Assembly (NCBI RefSeq): GCF_023824195.1
Contig: NZ_CP085442.1
Coordinates: forward strand, 4,378,001-4,442,000
From: Priestia megaterium
GTDB taxonomy: Bacteria; Bacillota; Bacilli; Bacillales; Bacillaceae_H
DNA: 64,000 bases
Direction of reading: 5' to 3'
In this document: positions 35,005 through 44,999 of the stretch, in pieces
How positions within the stretch are numbered: the stretch's first letter is position 1
Layout: every line of letters starts with the position of its first letter
The notes under the pieces: generated by a model
Seen by the model: the letters and a program-made list of their open reading frames with translations, nothing else
Databases searched by the model: none
Told to the model about the DNA's origin: nothing
Made by a program: the position numbers and the translations under genes

Positions 35005-36214
35005 ATTTCTGTACAACTTTTCTTCTTCCCATTGCAGAAGAAAGAATTTTCAACTGATACAAAACCCACAAACCTCCTGCTGTGAGCAGAATAAAGCTAT
35101 AAATAAACATCAGCCTTTCAGTATGCATCCACACTTCAAAAACAACAGGTCCCAACGCTACTCCTAAAAATCTCACCGTTCCATAAATGGATACAATAAA
35201 CCCTCTTTCTTCGTCTGAAGCCGCTGAAGTAATCATCATATTAATACACGGAAGAACAAATCCTAAGCCGCCAAAGGCGACTGTCAAACAAAACATTAAA
35301 ATAGGAAGCGTATAAATGATCGTCAATACTCCAAACATTACGAATAAAAGAATCATTCCTACTATCATCAATTTTTTCATGAGCTCTACATCTGTTTTGA
35401 TTCGCTGACCGGTCCAATAAGAAACGAGCGTCATCGCGCCAAGAGGAAATAAAAAAGCGGTTCCTTTAAAAAAACCGTCTATATGATACGTTTCCTCTAT
35501 TAGAAAAGATAAGTAATATAAAATGCCAAATAATAAAAACAACCCCAATCCCCCGACAAAGAATAAAGGAAAAAGCGATTTTCTTTTATCATAGACAATC
35601 TGAATGGCTCTCTTTAAATATTCTTGAACAGATACTGAATCCGAACCTGTTTTCCCTTCTCTCACATACATCACTATACCTGCTAAAGCAGCACCTGCAG
35701 CTAAAGGATAGACAAAAAACGCGGCATACCATACGACGAGTGCTGCCGATGCTCCAATTATAGGCGCAACCACTTTTCCAGCTCCGTTATACACTTCTAA
35801 AATCCCGAGGACTTTTGCTCTTTTTTCCCCTGTAAATACATCTCCAGTTAATGCCATTGCCAACGTTGTAGTACCTGCAGCTCCAATCCCTTGAATGACT
35901 CTGCCTGCCATCAACACAGCAAAGCTTCCAGAAGAGAATGAAGCACTACTAGAAGCGATGACACTACCTATTATCAGCATGACGAGTGAATATATGATTA
36001 ACTTTTTACGCCCATACCGGTCTGATAAAATCCCTACAGCAGGGATACACAATGCGGCTGGAATCGAAAATGCACTCAGTATCAAACTGGTTTGAACTCC
36101 GCTTAAGTGAAGTGACTTTTGAATGCTTGGTAGCAGAGGAATGAGCATGGAATTTCCCAGCACCATGATTAAAGGCAATAAGCCTAATGAAACAATCATT
36201 AATTTTTCTTTCAA
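35003..36214 (-). CDS. MFS transporter, drug-efflux type
   Basis: About 403 aa with 12 membrane helices. The loop 2-3 motif is DRYGRKKLIIY, and the motif C-like stretch RVIQGIGAAGTTTLAMAL points to an antiporter of the 12-helix drug family. The substrate is unknown. The frame is open to 36247, but the start is placed at TTG 36214 because GGAGAA stands 8 bases ahead of it; ATG 36232 has no ribosome site. It is an insertion relative to the B. subtilis order as I recall it. Confidence 0.78.
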   Translation of the reverse strand: MKEKLMIVSLGLLPLIMVLGNSMLIPLLPSIQKSLHLSGVQTSLILSAFSIPAALCIPAVGILSDRYGRKKLIIYSLVMLIIGSVIASSSASFSSGSFAVLMAGRVIQGIGAAGTTTLAMALTGDVFTGEKRAKVLGILEVYNGAGKVVAPIIGASAALVVWYAAFFVYPLAAGAALAGIVMYVREGKTGSDSVSVQEYLKRAIQIVYDKRKSLFPLFFVGGLGLFLLFGILYYLSFLIEETYHIDGFFKGTAFLFPLGAMTLVSYWTGQRIKTDVELMKKLMIVGMILLFVMFGVLTIIYTLPILMFCLTVAFGGLGFVLPCINMMITSAASDEERGFIVSIYGTVRFLGVALGPVVFEVWMHTERLMFIYSFILLTAGGLWVLYQLKILSSAMGRRKVVQK

Positions 36215-36290
36215 TTTTCGTTCTCCAATCATATTTAAGTAAGACAAGCATAGGCTTTACACATAAGCAAAAGAATGAAGGAGGAGCATA

Positions 36291-36623
36291 ATGAAAAAGC
36301 TATGTGCATTAGCCGCTTTCGCTTTTATCGGATATATTTGTCACTACGACATTAAATACGGGACCATTCCCACTGCTACTGAAGCAGTTCAAGTCAGCAA
36401 AGCGCAGCCTGCAGAAACAAAAGCCGCCAGCTCTTCTTCCACCTATACAAAAATAAAAATTAAGCCAGGCGATACAGTTTTGTCCGTCATTGAGGAGCTT
36501 ACAAAAAAATCAATACCGGTTTCTATGAACCAACTGATTACAGACTTTAAAAAGTTAAATAACGGTACAGCGCCTGAGGATATTCAAATTGGAAAAACGT
36601 ATAAGTTCCCTATTTACAAGTAA
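36291..36623 (+). CDS. yqfZ: LysM domain protein YqfZ
   Basis: A 110-aa protein with an N-terminal membrane/signal helix (LCALAAFAFIGYI) and one LysM module at the C-terminus (KIKIKPGDTVLSVIEEL ... IQIGKTYKFP). LysM binds the glycan strands of peptidoglycan, so the protein should be outside the membrane. It stands just before ispG, as YqfZ does in B. subtilis. ATG 36291 follows GGAGGAG. Confidence 0.82.
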   Translation: MKKLCALAAFAFIGYICHYDIKYGTIPTATEAVQVSKAQPAETKAASSSSTYTKIKIKPGDTVLSVIEELTKKSIPVSMNQLITDFKKLNNGTAPEDIQIGKTYKFPIYK

Positions 36624-36765
36624 TGACAGCATTCTTCTTGTCAAGATGGGATAGTCATTGTTAAAATAGCTAAGGTAGTACTTTCTACTAGTTATTTTGT
36701 TCATAAAGAGTTATTCTATTAATGAATTCAAATTCTTGATTTCATTTTGAAGGAGAGATTATCAC

Positions 36766-37878
36766 GTGAGTGAAATTATACATCGTACAAAAACACGCCC
36801 GGTTAAAGTTGGAGATTTAACAATCGGAGGCAGCAACGAGTTAGTTATTCAAAGTATGACAACCACTAAAACACATGATGTTGAAGCAACGGTTGCAGAA
36901 ATTAAACGTTTAGAAGAAGCAGGATGCCAAGTTGTTCGTGTTGCTTGTCCAGACGAGCGCGCAGCAGATGCAATCCCTGAAATTAAAAAACGCATTAACA
37001 TTCCATTAGTTGTGGATATTCATTTTGACTATCGCTTAGCATTAAAAGCAATTGAAGGCGGAGCGGATAAAATCCGTATTAACCCTGGTAATATCGGACG
37101 CCGTGAAAAAGTGGAAGCTGTTGTAAATGCTGCAAAAGCTAAAAATATTCCAATTCGTATTGGAGTTAACGCCGGTTCACTTGAAAAACGTATTTTAGAT
37201 AAATACGGCTATCCGACAGCAGATGGCATGGTAGAAAGTGCACTTCATCACATTAAAATTTTAGAAGACCTTGATTTCCATGACATCATCGTTTCAATGA
37301 AAGCATCGGATGTTAACTTGGCAATTGAAGCTTATGAAAAAGCTGCTCAAGCATTTGACTACCCTCTTCACTTAGGAATTACAGAATCAGGTACATTATT
37401 TGCAGGAACTGTAAAAAGTGCAGCAGGTCTTGGCGCTATTTTATCTAAAGGAATCGGAAATACATTACGTATTTCTTTAAGTGCGGATCCTGTAGAAGAA
37501 GTAAAAGTTGCGCGCGAATTGCTAAAATCATTCGGTTTAGCTTCCAATGCTGCAACTCTTATTTCTTGCCCAACTTGCGGACGTATTGAAATTGATTTAA
37601 TTAGCATCGCTAATGAAGTTGAAGAGTATATTTCAACTGTAAAAGCACCGATTAAAGTAGCGGTACTTGGCTGCGCTGTAAACGGCCCTGGTGAAGCTCG
37701 TGAAGCTGATATCGGGATTGCAGGAGCACGCGGTGAAGGTCTTTTATTCCGCAAAGGTGAAATCGTACGCAAAGTTCCTGAAGAAACAATGGTTGAGGAA
37801 CTAAAAAAAGAAATTGATAAAATTGCTGCTGAATATCACGCAAAGCAAGAAGCTGAAAAAGCTGCAGCTAAATCATAA
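36766..37878 (+). CDS. ispG: 4-hydroxy-3-methylbut-2-enyl diphosphate synthase
   Basis: The penultimate step of the MEP isoprenoid pathway, reducing the cyclic diphosphate with a [4Fe-4S] cluster. The 370-aa protein has cluster ligands in SCPTCGR (about 268) and GCAVNGPGE (about 302). The start is GTG 36766 after AAGGAGAG. The last enzyme of the pathway, ispH, is 7 kb away in this window. The C-terminal tail is alanine/lysine-rich. Confidence 0.95.
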   Translation: MSEIIHRTKTRPVKVGDLTIGGSNELVIQSMTTTKTHDVEATVAEIKRLEEAGCQVVRVACPDERAADAIPEIKKRINIPLVVDIHFDYRLALKAIEGGADKIRINPGNIGRREKVEAVVNAAKAKNIPIRIGVNAGSLEKRILDKYGYPTADGMVESALHHIKILEDLDFHDIIVSMKASDVNLAIEAYEKAAQAFDYPLHLGITESGTLFAGTVKSAAGLGAILSKGIGNTLRISLSADPVEEVKVARELLKSFGLASNAATLISCPTCGRIEIDLISIANEVEEYISTVKAPIKVAVLGCAVNGPGEAREADIGIAGARGEGLLFRKGEIVRKVPEETMVEELKKEIDKIAAEYHAKQEAEKAAAKS

Positions 37879-37880
37879 TA

Positions 37881-37915
37881 AAAAAAGCGAGGCGCATATG
37901 CGCCTCGCTTTTTTT
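37881..37915. terminator. Bidirectional terminator between ispG and yqfX
   Basis: AAAAAAGCGAGGCGCA pairs with TGCGCCTCGCTTTTTT around TA, with runs of A and T on the two sides. Confidence 0.92.
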
Positions 37916-38280
37916 TATGAAAAGAACGGTAATATAAACGTACCGACAATAATCGATACAACTCCGATCCCTATTGCCCATGCTCCTAGCGTAAGTGCTC
38001 CTTTTCTGCGTGCGATAAACCCTAGAATAATCCCAGCGGCACCAAGAATAATTGGTAAAAAGAATAGTGAAAGAATCGAAAGCACGAGTGCGAAACGACC
38101 GTATCCCGTTCCTTCTCCTCGTCCAGCGACTTCATGATTGCGATTGCGATCAATATCTATAACTTCACGCTCTGCATGAGGCTCTCCTACTCGGTAAGGA
38201 ACGCCCACTTCAGCTGCAGTTTCTTCCATGAAATCAGCTTCATATACATCTTTTCTACGCCTTTGTTCTTCATTCTCCAT
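37915..38280 (-). CDS. yqfX: Membrane protein YqfX, function unknown
   Basis: A 121-aa protein with an acidic/basic soluble N-terminus (about 1-62) and two or three hydrophobic helices (FALVLSILSLFFLPIILGAAGIILGF; LGAWAIGIGVVSIIVGTFILPFF). A glycine-rich helix pair like this is common in DUF4190-type proteins. ATG 38280 follows GAGGG; the earlier ATG region has no site. Single gene. Confidence 0.75.
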   Translation of the reverse strand: MENEEQRRRKDVYEADFMEETAAEVGVPYRVGEPHAEREVIDIDRNRNHEVAGRGEGTGYGRFALVLSILSLFFLPIILGAAGIILGFIARRKGALTLGAWAIGIGVVSIIVGTFILPFFS

Positions 38281-38539
38281 GCTTAATCCCTCGCTTTCGT
38301 AAATAAGGAGCATTTATAGTATCTGAATGCGAGGAAAAATTATAAGTGTCAATCTTATACAGCTGCTCATTCTTTTACAAGAAATAGATACAGACGCAAT
38401 CACTAGGCCGTGCAGTAATCATTACGTTTTGCCAAAGGCGTATAAAAAGTATTACTGTTTCTCTTTGGGCTTTATGTTACACTAGACAAGAATAATCAAG
38501 CACCTAAGTAGAATAAACGTATTAAAGGAGTGCACGTAG

Positions 38540-39115
38540 TTGACGAAAAAGTTTGGAATTGACATTGATGGAACTGTTACTTCTCCTGAAACTTTTGTTC
38601 CTCATTTAAATAAAGCCTTTAACTTAAATTTAACACTTGAAGATATTACAGAATATGATTTCAGCCCTTTTGTAAATGTATCACCTGCAGAACTCGGGAA
38701 ATGGTTTAAAGCAAATGAACGCTCTATTTACGAAACCTCTCCACTTGCAGACGATGCAAAAGCGGTTTTGCAAAAATGGCATCAAAAGCATGAATTATTC
38801 TTTATTAGTGCAAGGCACGATAAGCTATTGGACGTCACGGAAGAATGGTTTCAAAAAAATGAACTATCGTTTCATCACATTGAGTTAGTCGGCTCTCATT
38901 TTAAAGTTGAGACAGCAAAACGATACGATGTTGATATCTTTTTTGAAGACAAACATGATAATGCTTGTGAAATCAGTGAAGAATGCAATATTCCCGTTAT
39001 CTTATTTGATACTCCTTATAATCGCTTACCTGTTCCAAAAGGAGTGGTTCGCGTATACAATTGGCTAGAAGCAGATCAGTGGGTAGCCAGCTGGTTAAAA
39101 GAACAGCAAAAATAA
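38540..39115 (+). CDS. yqfW: HAD-family nucleotidase YqfW
   Basis: A 191-aa HAD phosphohydrolase with the catalytic DIDGTVT motif (about residues 7-13), FISARHDK (motif II) and FEDKHDNA (motif IV). The 5'-deoxynucleotidase subfamily is the best match, so it probably dephosphorylates deoxynucleoside monophosphates; the substrate is inferred. The start is TTG 38540, 9 bases after AAAGGAG. Confidence 0.85.
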   Translation: MTKKFGIDIDGTVTSPETFVPHLNKAFNLNLTLEDITEYDFSPFVNVSPAELGKWFKANERSIYETSPLADDAKAVLQKWHQKHELFFISARHDKLLDVTEEWFQKNELSFHHIELVGSHFKVETAKRYDVDIFFEDKHDNACEISEECNIPVILFDTPYNRLPVPKGVVRVYNWLEADQWVASWLKEQQK

Positions 39116-39146
39116 AAAAGAGAGGTGCATAACGCCCTCTCTTTTT
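39113..39146. terminator. Bidirectional terminator between yqfW and zur
   Basis: AAAAGAGAGG pairs with CCTCTCTTTT around ten bases, serving the two converging units. Confidence 0.85.
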
Positions 39147-39559
39147 TATTGATTACATTCTATACATTGACCGTAAATTTCAAATTTATGGCCTGTAATA
39201 TTATACCCTCGCAAATCCTCATCTACATACTCCATCGGACAAGCTTCAATTTCTTTTGTTTTTCCACAATCTAAACAAATGAAGTGGTGATGATGATGGG
39301 CGGTTGCGCATTTAAATCGAAAGTGCTTTTCGCTCGAAAGCTCCGTCATTTCAAGTACGCCTAACTCCACAAACAATGATAAATTACGGTAGATTGTATC
39401 AAAACTCAGACCAGGATAATCAGGCTTCATGTATTCTAATACATCTTTTGCCGTTAAGTACTTATTTGATTTTGAAAACAGGGCAAGCATTTCTTCACGT
39501 TTTCCTGTATGTTTATATCCTTGATCTTTTAATAAATGAATGGCTTCAGTTAAATTCAT
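39146..39559 (-). CDS. zur: Zinc uptake repressor Zur (Fur family)
   Basis: A 137-aa Fur-family repressor that shuts off zinc uptake when zinc is bound. The winged-helix domain (about 1-80) precedes a metal-rich half with HHHHH (88-92) and two CxxC pairs (C95/C98, C132/C135) that hold structural zinc. It overlaps the znuB stop by 4 bp and is thus the last gene of znuC-znuB-zur, so it probably controls its own operon through the Zur box at 41258. It differs from Fur and PerR by its placement with a zinc transporter. Confidence 0.9.
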   Translation of the reverse strand: MNLTEAIHLLKDQGYKHTGKREEMLALFSKSNKYLTAKDVLEYMKPDYPGLSFDTIYRNLSLFVELGVLEMTELSSEKHFRFKCATAHHHHHFICLDCGKTKEIEACPMEYVDEDLRGYNITGHKFEIYGQCIECNQ

Positions 39560-40398
39560 TTTTGTTTCCCCTTCCGTCCTTTATTAATCATAATAGATAT
39601 GATTAAAATAACAACAGCAATGACAACAATTGTACCGCCTGGTGCTAAATCCAAGTAGTACGCTGAAAATAATCCGCCTAAAACAGATATTTCACCAAAA
39701 ATTACCGAAAGCAGAATCGTTTGTTTAAAGCCTCTAGCTAAGCGAATGCTTGCTGCTACAGGAAGAGTCATAAGAGATGACACCAATAAGATACCGACGA
39801 TACGCATTGATACAGCAATGACAAGAGCAACCATCACAATAAATAAAAAGTGCATCCACTTCGATTTAATTCCAGATGCAGAAGCATGCTCCTCGTCAAA
39901 AGATAAAATAAACAATTCTTTATATAAGAAAAAGACAATAGCTATTACAAATACGGCTATGACAACAACTGTCCAAAGGTCCGAACGACTAACCGCACTC
40001 ACGCTTCCAAACAAATAATTCATTAAATCATTATTAAAACCGTCTGCCAGCGAGATACAAATTGCACTAATACCAATTCCGCCCGATAAAATAATCGGAA
40101 TGGCCAGCTCTTGATAATGCTTGTAGACCCCTCGAAGCTTCTCAATAAAAAGAGCGCCTGTAACGGAAGACACCATTCCTAAATAGACGGGGTTCACTCC
40201 TTGCATAAACCCTATTTTCTGACTAAGAAGCAAGCTCGCAGAAATCCCCGCTAGCGTCACGTGACTTAACGCATCTGCAATTAAAGAAAGACGTCTTACT
40301 ACGATGAACGTGCCCAATAAAGGAGCTAAGACGCCAATAATCATACCGGTTAAAAATGCATTTCGTAAAAACTCAAATTGAAATAAACTGCTTATCAT
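39556..40398 (-). CDS. znuB: Zinc ABC transporter permease ZnuB
   Basis: An ABC-3 family permease of 280 aa with about eight membrane helices and the [14 protein letters not shown] coupling segment (about 38-51), which is typical of zinc/manganese importers. It overlaps znuC and zur by 4 bp each. No solute-binding protein gene is next to it, so one must be supplied from elsewhere. Zinc rather than manganese is inferred from the linked zur. Confidence 0.9.
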   Translation of the reverse strand: MISSLFQFEFLRNAFLTGMIIGVLAPLLGTFIVVRRLSLIADALSHVTLAGISASLLLSQKIGFMQGVNPVYLGMVSSVTGALFIEKLRGVYKHYQELAIPIILSGGIGISAICISLADGFNNDLMNYLFGSVSAVSRSDLWTVVVIAVFVIAIVFFLYKELFILSFDEEHASASGIKSKWMHFLFIVMVALVIAVSMRIVGILLVSSLMTLPVAASIRLARGFKQTILLSVIFGEISVLGGLFSAYYLDLAPGGTIVVIAVVILIISIMINKGRKGKQK

Positions 40399-41174
40399 AC
40401 GTGCTGCCCTCCATGATGATGATCATGGGTTAACACATGAACATTATGACCATAAAACATAGATACGTCATGTTCACAAAGCTGTTCGAATTCTTTGGCA
40501 TTCCCATGAAAGTGTAGAAATTTATTTAAACAAGCAACGTGGGTTACTTTTTCTGAGACAGTGCCAATATCGTGAGTAACAAGCACAAGCGTAATTCCTT
40601 TTTCTTTATTTAACTTTTCAAGAAGCTCATAAAAAGTGTACACATTTTGTGCATCCACTCCGACCGTGGGCTCATCTAAAATTAACAGCTCAGGTTCGCT
40701 TACAAGCGCGCGTGCAATAAAAATTCGCTGCTGCTGACCACCGGATAGTTCTCCTATGTTTCGATTTAAAAATTCGCTCATCCCCACTGCTTCTACCGCT
40801 TCTTTTACTTTTTGTTTATGAGAAGCATTCATAAAGCGAAACAAACCTAATTTTGAAGTAAGACCCGTGGAAACCACTTCAAAAACGGTAGCAGGAAAGC
40901 CGCTGTTGAAACTATTCGCTTTTTGCGATACATATCCAATTTTACTTCGTTCTTTAAACCTTCTCTGATCTTTTCCAAATAAACGAATTGCACCTTGAGA
41001 TGGTTTTTGCAAACCAAGCAAACATTTGATTAGCGTTGATTTCCCAGAACCATTTGGACCAACGAGACCCAAAAAAGCTCCTTTTGGAATTGAAAAACTT
41101 ATATCTTCTAATACATTCACTCCATCATATTGAAATGATAAATGATCAATTTCAATGATATCAGGTGTATTCAT
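40395..41174 (-). CDS. znuC: Zinc ABC transporter ATPase ZnuC
   Basis: A 259-aa ABC ATPase: Walker A GPNGSGKST (about 39-47), signature LSGGQQQR, Walker B LLILDEPTVGVD, H-loop VTHD. The C-terminal tail has a histidine cluster (TGHNV-type region ending [11 protein letters not shown]) that could bind zinc. ATG 41174 follows GAGG. It heads the operon, behind a good sigma-A promoter with a Zur box. Confidence 0.9.
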   Translation of the reverse strand: MNTPDIIEIDHLSFQYDGVNVLEDISFSIPKGAFLGLVGPNGSGKSTLIKCLLGLQKPSQGAIRLFGKDQRRFKERSKIGYVSQKANSFNSGFPATVFEVVSTGLTSKLGLFRFMNASHKQKVKEAVEAVGMSEFLNRNIGELSGGQQQRIFIARALVSEPELLILDEPTVGVDAQNVYTFYELLEKLNKEKGITLVLVTHDIGTVSEKVTHVACLNKFLHFHGNAKEFEQLCEHDVSMFYGHNVHVLTHDHHHGGQHV

Positions 41175-41257
41175 ATGCGCCTCACCATTCTTTTTTTATA
41201 TTTCTCCATACAAAAGAGGGCACGGTTTCTATCGTATACTCCGTTACCCATTTACTT

Positions 41258-41278
41258 TCTCAGAATCATTACGATTTA
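41258..41278. promoter_or_regulatory. Zur box of the znuC-znuB-zur operon
   Basis: The 21-bp site has one perfect half (ATTACGATTT at 41269-41278) and a partial other half, matching about 15 of 20 defined positions of the Bacillus Zur consensus AAATCGTAAT-N-ATTACGATTT. It lies 12 bp downstream of the -10, where a repressor would block. Confidence 0.8.
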
Positions 41279-41289
41279 GTCATTTATGT

Positions 41290-41318
41290 AGTATACAGGA
41301 TTGTCTTTTATTTGTAAA
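41290..41318 (-). promoter_or_regulatory. Sigma-A promoter of the znuC operon
   Basis: TTTACA (41313-41318) and TATACT (41290-41295) are separated by exactly 17 bases on the minus strand, about 115 bases upstream of znuC. Confidence 0.75.
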
Positions 41319-41447
41319 CTAAGCCGTTTCACTCCTTCGCTTTCTTGCCTCCGTAAGTTCATCCGACTCAAAATATTGTTTTATTACACAATATAGTCAC
41401 ATCTTTCTTTTTTATTCATAAACTGTATATGACGAGGAGGTAATCAT

Positions 41448-41699
41448 ATGAAAATTGTACAGCAGATTGTCAATAAGAAAGTAAACAACATTACCCCGAA
41501 AGAGCTTTTAAAGTATAGCAAACAATACAACATCCCCATTACAGATCAGCAGGCACACACCCTTGTATCCGTCATTAGACAACAGCCCGTAAATATTTAT
41601 AACCTCGAAGAGCGCCGAAATTTAATCAAACAAATTGCTCAAGTAACAGATCGCGAAACTGCCAGACGAGTGAACGAATTATTTCAGCAGTTGATGTAA
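41448..41699 (+). CDS. yqfT: DUF2624 family protein YqfT
   Basis: An 83-aa soluble helical protein of the DUF2624/YqfT family (NITPKELLKYSKQYNIPIT; ETARRVNELFQQL). The fold hints at a small tandem-helix domain; the function is unknown. ATG 41448 follows GAGGAGG. A single gene between zur and nfo units, ending at a shared terminator. Confidence 0.82.
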   Translation: MKIVQQIVNKKVNNITPKELLKYSKQYNIPITDQQAHTLVSVIRQQPVNIYNLEERRNLIKQIAQVTDRETARRVNELFQQLM

Positions 41700-41701
41700 A
41701 A

Positions 41702-41733
41702 GAAGAGGTCATGTCTATAGACATGACCTCTTT
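41702..41733. terminator. Bidirectional terminator between yqfT and nfo
   Basis: AAGAGGTCATGTC pairs perfectly with GACATGACCTCTT around TATA. Confidence 0.85.
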
Positions 41734-41748
41734 CAATCACATATGAAA

Positions 41749-42636
41749 TTACATAAGCTTTTGTTTTAACTCTGAATCAAAGCTTTGTGCACGAATCATA
41801 TCAATTTCTAATTGATATGGCGCTTTTTTATTTTTCTTATCTTCTCCTACATAAGGAGTTTCTAGAATTTTAGGAACATCTGTAAACGCTGGGTGATGAA
41901 CAATATAATTCAGTGCACCAAATCCGATTTCACCAAATCCAATATTTTCATGACGGTCTTTTCGAGCACCGCATACATTTTTACTATCATTGATGTGAAG
42001 CACTTTAATTCGCTGTATTCCTACGGTTTTGTCAAATTCATTTAATACACCGTCAAAGTCTTGAACGATATCATAACCAGCATCATGAACGTGACATGTG
42101 TCAAAGCAAACAGAGAGCTTTTCATTGTGCGTCACACCGTCAATAATTTGTGCAATTTCTTCAAAGCTTCTTCCACACTCTGTTCCTTTTCCAGCCATTG
42201 TCTCAAGCGCAATTTGAACTTCTTGATCAGCTGTCAACACTTCGTTTAGACCTTTGATAATTTGCTGAATACCGGCATCTGCTCCAGCGCCCACATGAGC
42301 CCCTGGATGAAGAACAATTTGCTTTGCGCCAAGAGCATGGGTGCGCTGAATTTCAGACGTTAAGAAATCTACTCCAAGCTCAAATGTTTCGGGCTTTGTT
42401 GTATTTCCTAAATTAATGATATAGGGAGCATGTACAACAATATCTTTCATTCCATGCTCTTTCATATGCAAAAGACCAGCTTCAATATTAAGCTCTTCAA
42501 TCTTTTTGCGGCGAGTATTTTGTGGAGCGCCTGTATAGATCATAAACGTATTTGCTCCGTAAGAAGCTGCCTCTTCACTTGCTCCTAAAAGCATCTTTTT
42601 ACCGCTCATCGATACGTGAGAACCAATTTTCAACAT
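41749..42636 (-). CDS. nfo: Endonuclease IV (AP endonuclease)
   Basis: Cuts DNA 5' to abasic sites in base-excision repair; important in spores of Bacillus. The 295-aa TIM-barrel zinc enzyme shows [12 protein letters not shown] at the start, [34 protein letters not shown] and HINDSKN, which carry the three-zinc ligands. ATG 42636 stands almost on AAAAAGG; the next codon TTG could also serve. It lies 28 bp after cshB and is probably co-transcribed. Confidence 0.93.
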   Translation of the reverse strand: MLKIGSHVSMSGKKMLLGASEEAASYGANTFMIYTGAPQNTRRKKIEELNIEAGLLHMKEHGMKDIVVHAPYIINLGNTTKPETFELGVDFLTSEIQRTHALGAKQIVLHPGAHVGAGADAGIQQIIKGLNEVLTADQEVQIALETMAGKGTECGRSFEEIAQIIDGVTHNEKLSVCFDTCHVHDAGYDIVQDFDGVLNEFDKTVGIQRIKVLHINDSKNVCGARKDRHENIGFGEIGFGALNYIVHHPAFTDVPKILETPYVGEDKKNKKAPYQLEIDMIRAQSFDSELKQKLM

Positions 42637-42664
42637 TCCTTTTTACACCTCTAACCTATTGCGA

Positions 42665-43984
42665 TTAACGATTGTTGCGTCTTTCACTACGCTTTTTCTT
42701 TTGCACATACTTTGTAATTTCACGAGCACGTTTTTTCTTGTAGCCAGGCTTTACTTTCTTCGGCTTTTGAATAAAGCGATGTGCCTCTTCTCCCACTTCA
42801 TCCGCTTTCTTCACACGCTTTTTACGGCGGTTACGGTCATCAATGGAAATCCATTCTTGCTTTTGAAGATCTTTGTTTACAAACTCGATCCCCATTTTCT
42901 CTAGCTTATTTACTGCATCTTCATCTTCCACATCGAAGATTGTAGCAGCAATTCCAGAATGACCGGCGCGAGCTGTACGTCCTACGCGGTGAATGTAGAA
43001 ATCTAGATCTGAAGGAAGCTCAAAGTTAATTACGTGTGAAATTCCTTCAATATCAATACCGCGAGCTGCTAAATCTGTCGCTACTACGTATTGAAATTCT
43101 AAATTATTAATTTGCTTCATCATTTTCTTACGGTCACGAGGAGATAAGTCTCCGTGAATTCTTCCTACTTTTAACCCTTTAGACAGTAGGTCATCTGCTA
43201 CTTCGTCCGCCATTTTCTTTGTATTTGTAAAGACGATAGCTAAATAAGGATTATACGAAATAAGCATATCATGCAGCAGCTTAAACTTGTTACGATGACG
43301 TAGTGGAACTAATACATGCTCTAATTTAGCCGCTGCCGCTTGCTTAGGCGAAACATGCGTAAATTTTGGATTTTCCATGTATTTTTTTAAGAATGGCTTT
43401 AATTTTTCAGGAATAGTTGCTGAAAAAACCAGCATCTGTAATTTTTCAGGCATATTGCTTGCCAAACGGTCCACATCTTCTAAAAATCCCATATCAAGCA
43501 TTAAATCAGCTTCGTCTACTACTAACGCCTTTGTTGTATACACAACTAACGCTTTTTCATTTACTAAATCAAACAAACGAGCCGGTGTTCCTACAACAAC
43601 TTGAGGCTGCTTCTTTAATTTGTCGATTGTACGCTGCTTATCTGTACCGCCGATAAAACATTTTGCTGAAATTTCTTCTCCTTCAGCACTGTGTTTTGTT
43701 AGCTTTAATACTTCTTGATAAATTTGAGAAGCAAGCTCACGAGTTGGAGCGGTAATCACAACTTGTACTTCTTCTTTTTTAGGGTCTACCTTTTCAAGTA
43801 AAGGCAATAAATAAGCGTGTGTTTTGCCCGTCCCTGTTTGTGACTGACCAATTACACTTTCCCCTTTTAAAACGGAAGGAATTAAGCGCTCCTGAATCTC
43901 TGTAGGCTGATAAAAACCTAATTGTTTAATTGCTTCTATTAAAAATGGTTGAAACTCAAAACGTTCAAAGTTTGTTTTTTCCAT
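42665..43984 (-). CDS. cshB: DEAD-box RNA helicase CshB
   Basis: A 439-aa ATP-dependent RNA helicase: Q motif near FQPFLIEAIKQLGFYQPTEIQ, Walker A SQTGTGKTH, DEAD box VVDEADLML, SAT motif FSATIPEK, and HRVGRTARAG in the second lobe. The C-terminus is strongly basic (RNRRKKRVKK, GYKKKRAREI), fitting RNA binding. CshB acts in cold adaptation and RNA turnover. ATG 43984 follows AAAAAGGAG. Confidence 0.92.
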   Translation of the reverse strand: MEKTNFERFEFQPFLIEAIKQLGFYQPTEIQERLIPSVLKGESVIGQSQTGTGKTHAYLLPLLEKVDPKKEEVQVVITAPTRELASQIYQEVLKLTKHSAEGEEISAKCFIGGTDKQRTIDKLKKQPQVVVGTPARLFDLVNEKALVVYTTKALVVDEADLMLDMGFLEDVDRLASNMPEKLQMLVFSATIPEKLKPFLKKYMENPKFTHVSPKQAAAAKLEHVLVPLRHRNKFKLLHDMLISYNPYLAIVFTNTKKMADEVADDLLSKGLKVGRIHGDLSPRDRKKMMKQINNLEFQYVVATDLAARGIDIEGISHVINFELPSDLDFYIHRVGRTARAGHSGIAATIFDVEDEDAVNKLEKMGIEFVNKDLQKQEWISIDDRNRRKKRVKKADEVGEEAHRFIQKPKKVKPGYKKKRAREITKYVQKKKRSERRNNR

Positions 43985-44169
43985 AATAGTCTCCTTTTTT
44001 ACATTCACGTTCATCTTTTAAGGCACAATATATGATTATAATCGATTTTTCCTTCTGTGACTACTTCTCATTCATATTACTAAAACTTATTACCTGTTTC
44101 AAAAACATTTTATCGCGAGTTGCATACGATAGTAAAAGAAAATCTACTTTACTAAAGGAGGTGCGTCCT

Positions 44170-44871
44170 TTGCTACAGCGAAGACCACCATTTCCACCCG
44201 GTATGCAAAGAAGAATGATGCCAGGAATGCCACCACAAAATGGCTTTGGGCAACCTGGTAACTTTGGCCAATTCAACCCATTACAGCAGTTCCGTAACTT
44301 TGCCCAGCAAACAAATGCTCAACAATCATTTTACCCGAATCAGCAAGGCCTGAACCGTGGAGGAGGTAACTTCTTAACTCGCCTATTCCGAAGAGGCGGA
44401 AATAGAAACATACCATTTCAACAAGCGGCTGCGGCTGCTCCTCGAGGTTCTTTGTTTTCTGGCCTTTCAGGAGCCCAAGGTGCTGCAGGAGCGGCTAACT
44501 CTTCTTCCCTGCTTGGAGGCTTGCAAGGATTAACGAACCCTGCTAACTTGAGCTCCATGATGGGAAATGTTCAACGAGTATTAAAAGCAGCGGAAACGAT
44601 GGGACCTATGATTCAACAATACGGGCCTCTTGTCAAAAATGCTCCTTCTCTATGGAAAATCTATCAGGCCTTACGCTCAAGTGATGACACAGATGAAGTA
44701 CTCGAAGCAGAAGGAACAGAGGTTGCTGAAACAGATGAAAATAAAGACAGTAAGGTTTTATCAGCAAGCGCAGAAAGTACGGATTCATCCGATGATGAGC
44801 TGGATTTCTTCGAAGAAGAAATTGAACATTCATCTAGAGATCGCGTGTCTAAACCAAAACTTTATATTTAA
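44170..44871 (+). CDS. yqfQ: YqfQ/VrrA family protein
   Basis: A 233-aa protein. The first half is low-complexity, rich in Gln, Gly, Pro, Asn and Arg (RRPPFPPGMQRRMMPGMPP); the middle holds the family core (VKNAPSLWKIYQALR, about 155-170); the tail is acidic. The VrrA relative of B. anthracis carries a variable repeat in the same Q-rich region. The function is unknown; some members are spore-associated. TTG 44170 follows AAAGGAGG and is preferred over starts further upstream. Divergent from cshB. Confidence 0.8.
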   Translation: MLQRRPPFPPGMQRRMMPGMPPQNGFGQPGNFGQFNPLQQFRNFAQQTNAQQSFYPNQQGLNRGGGNFLTRLFRRGGNRNIPFQQAAAAAPRGSLFSGLSGAQGAAGAANSSSLLGGLQGLTNPANLSSMMGNVQRVLKAAETMGPMIQQYGPLVKNAPSLWKIYQALRSSDDTDEVLEAEGTEVAETDENKDSKVLSASAESTDSSDDELDFFEEEIEHSSRDRVSKPKLYI

Positions 44872-44921
44872 TAAATCCGCTGATTCCTTAAAGAAATACA
44901 GTGAGTAAAAAAAGAATATCT

Positions 44922-44950
44922 TTGTATTCTGCCTTCCTCTTTTATATAAT
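44922..44950 (+). promoter_or_regulatory. Sigma-A promoter of ispH
   Basis: TTGTAT (44922-44927) and TATAAT (44945-44950) are 17 bases apart, 50 bases ahead of the ispH start. Confidence 0.65.
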
Positions 44951-44999
44951 AGAAGCGAGTTGAATTGCTCGTCAGGATTATGATGAGGAGGAAATTGAA

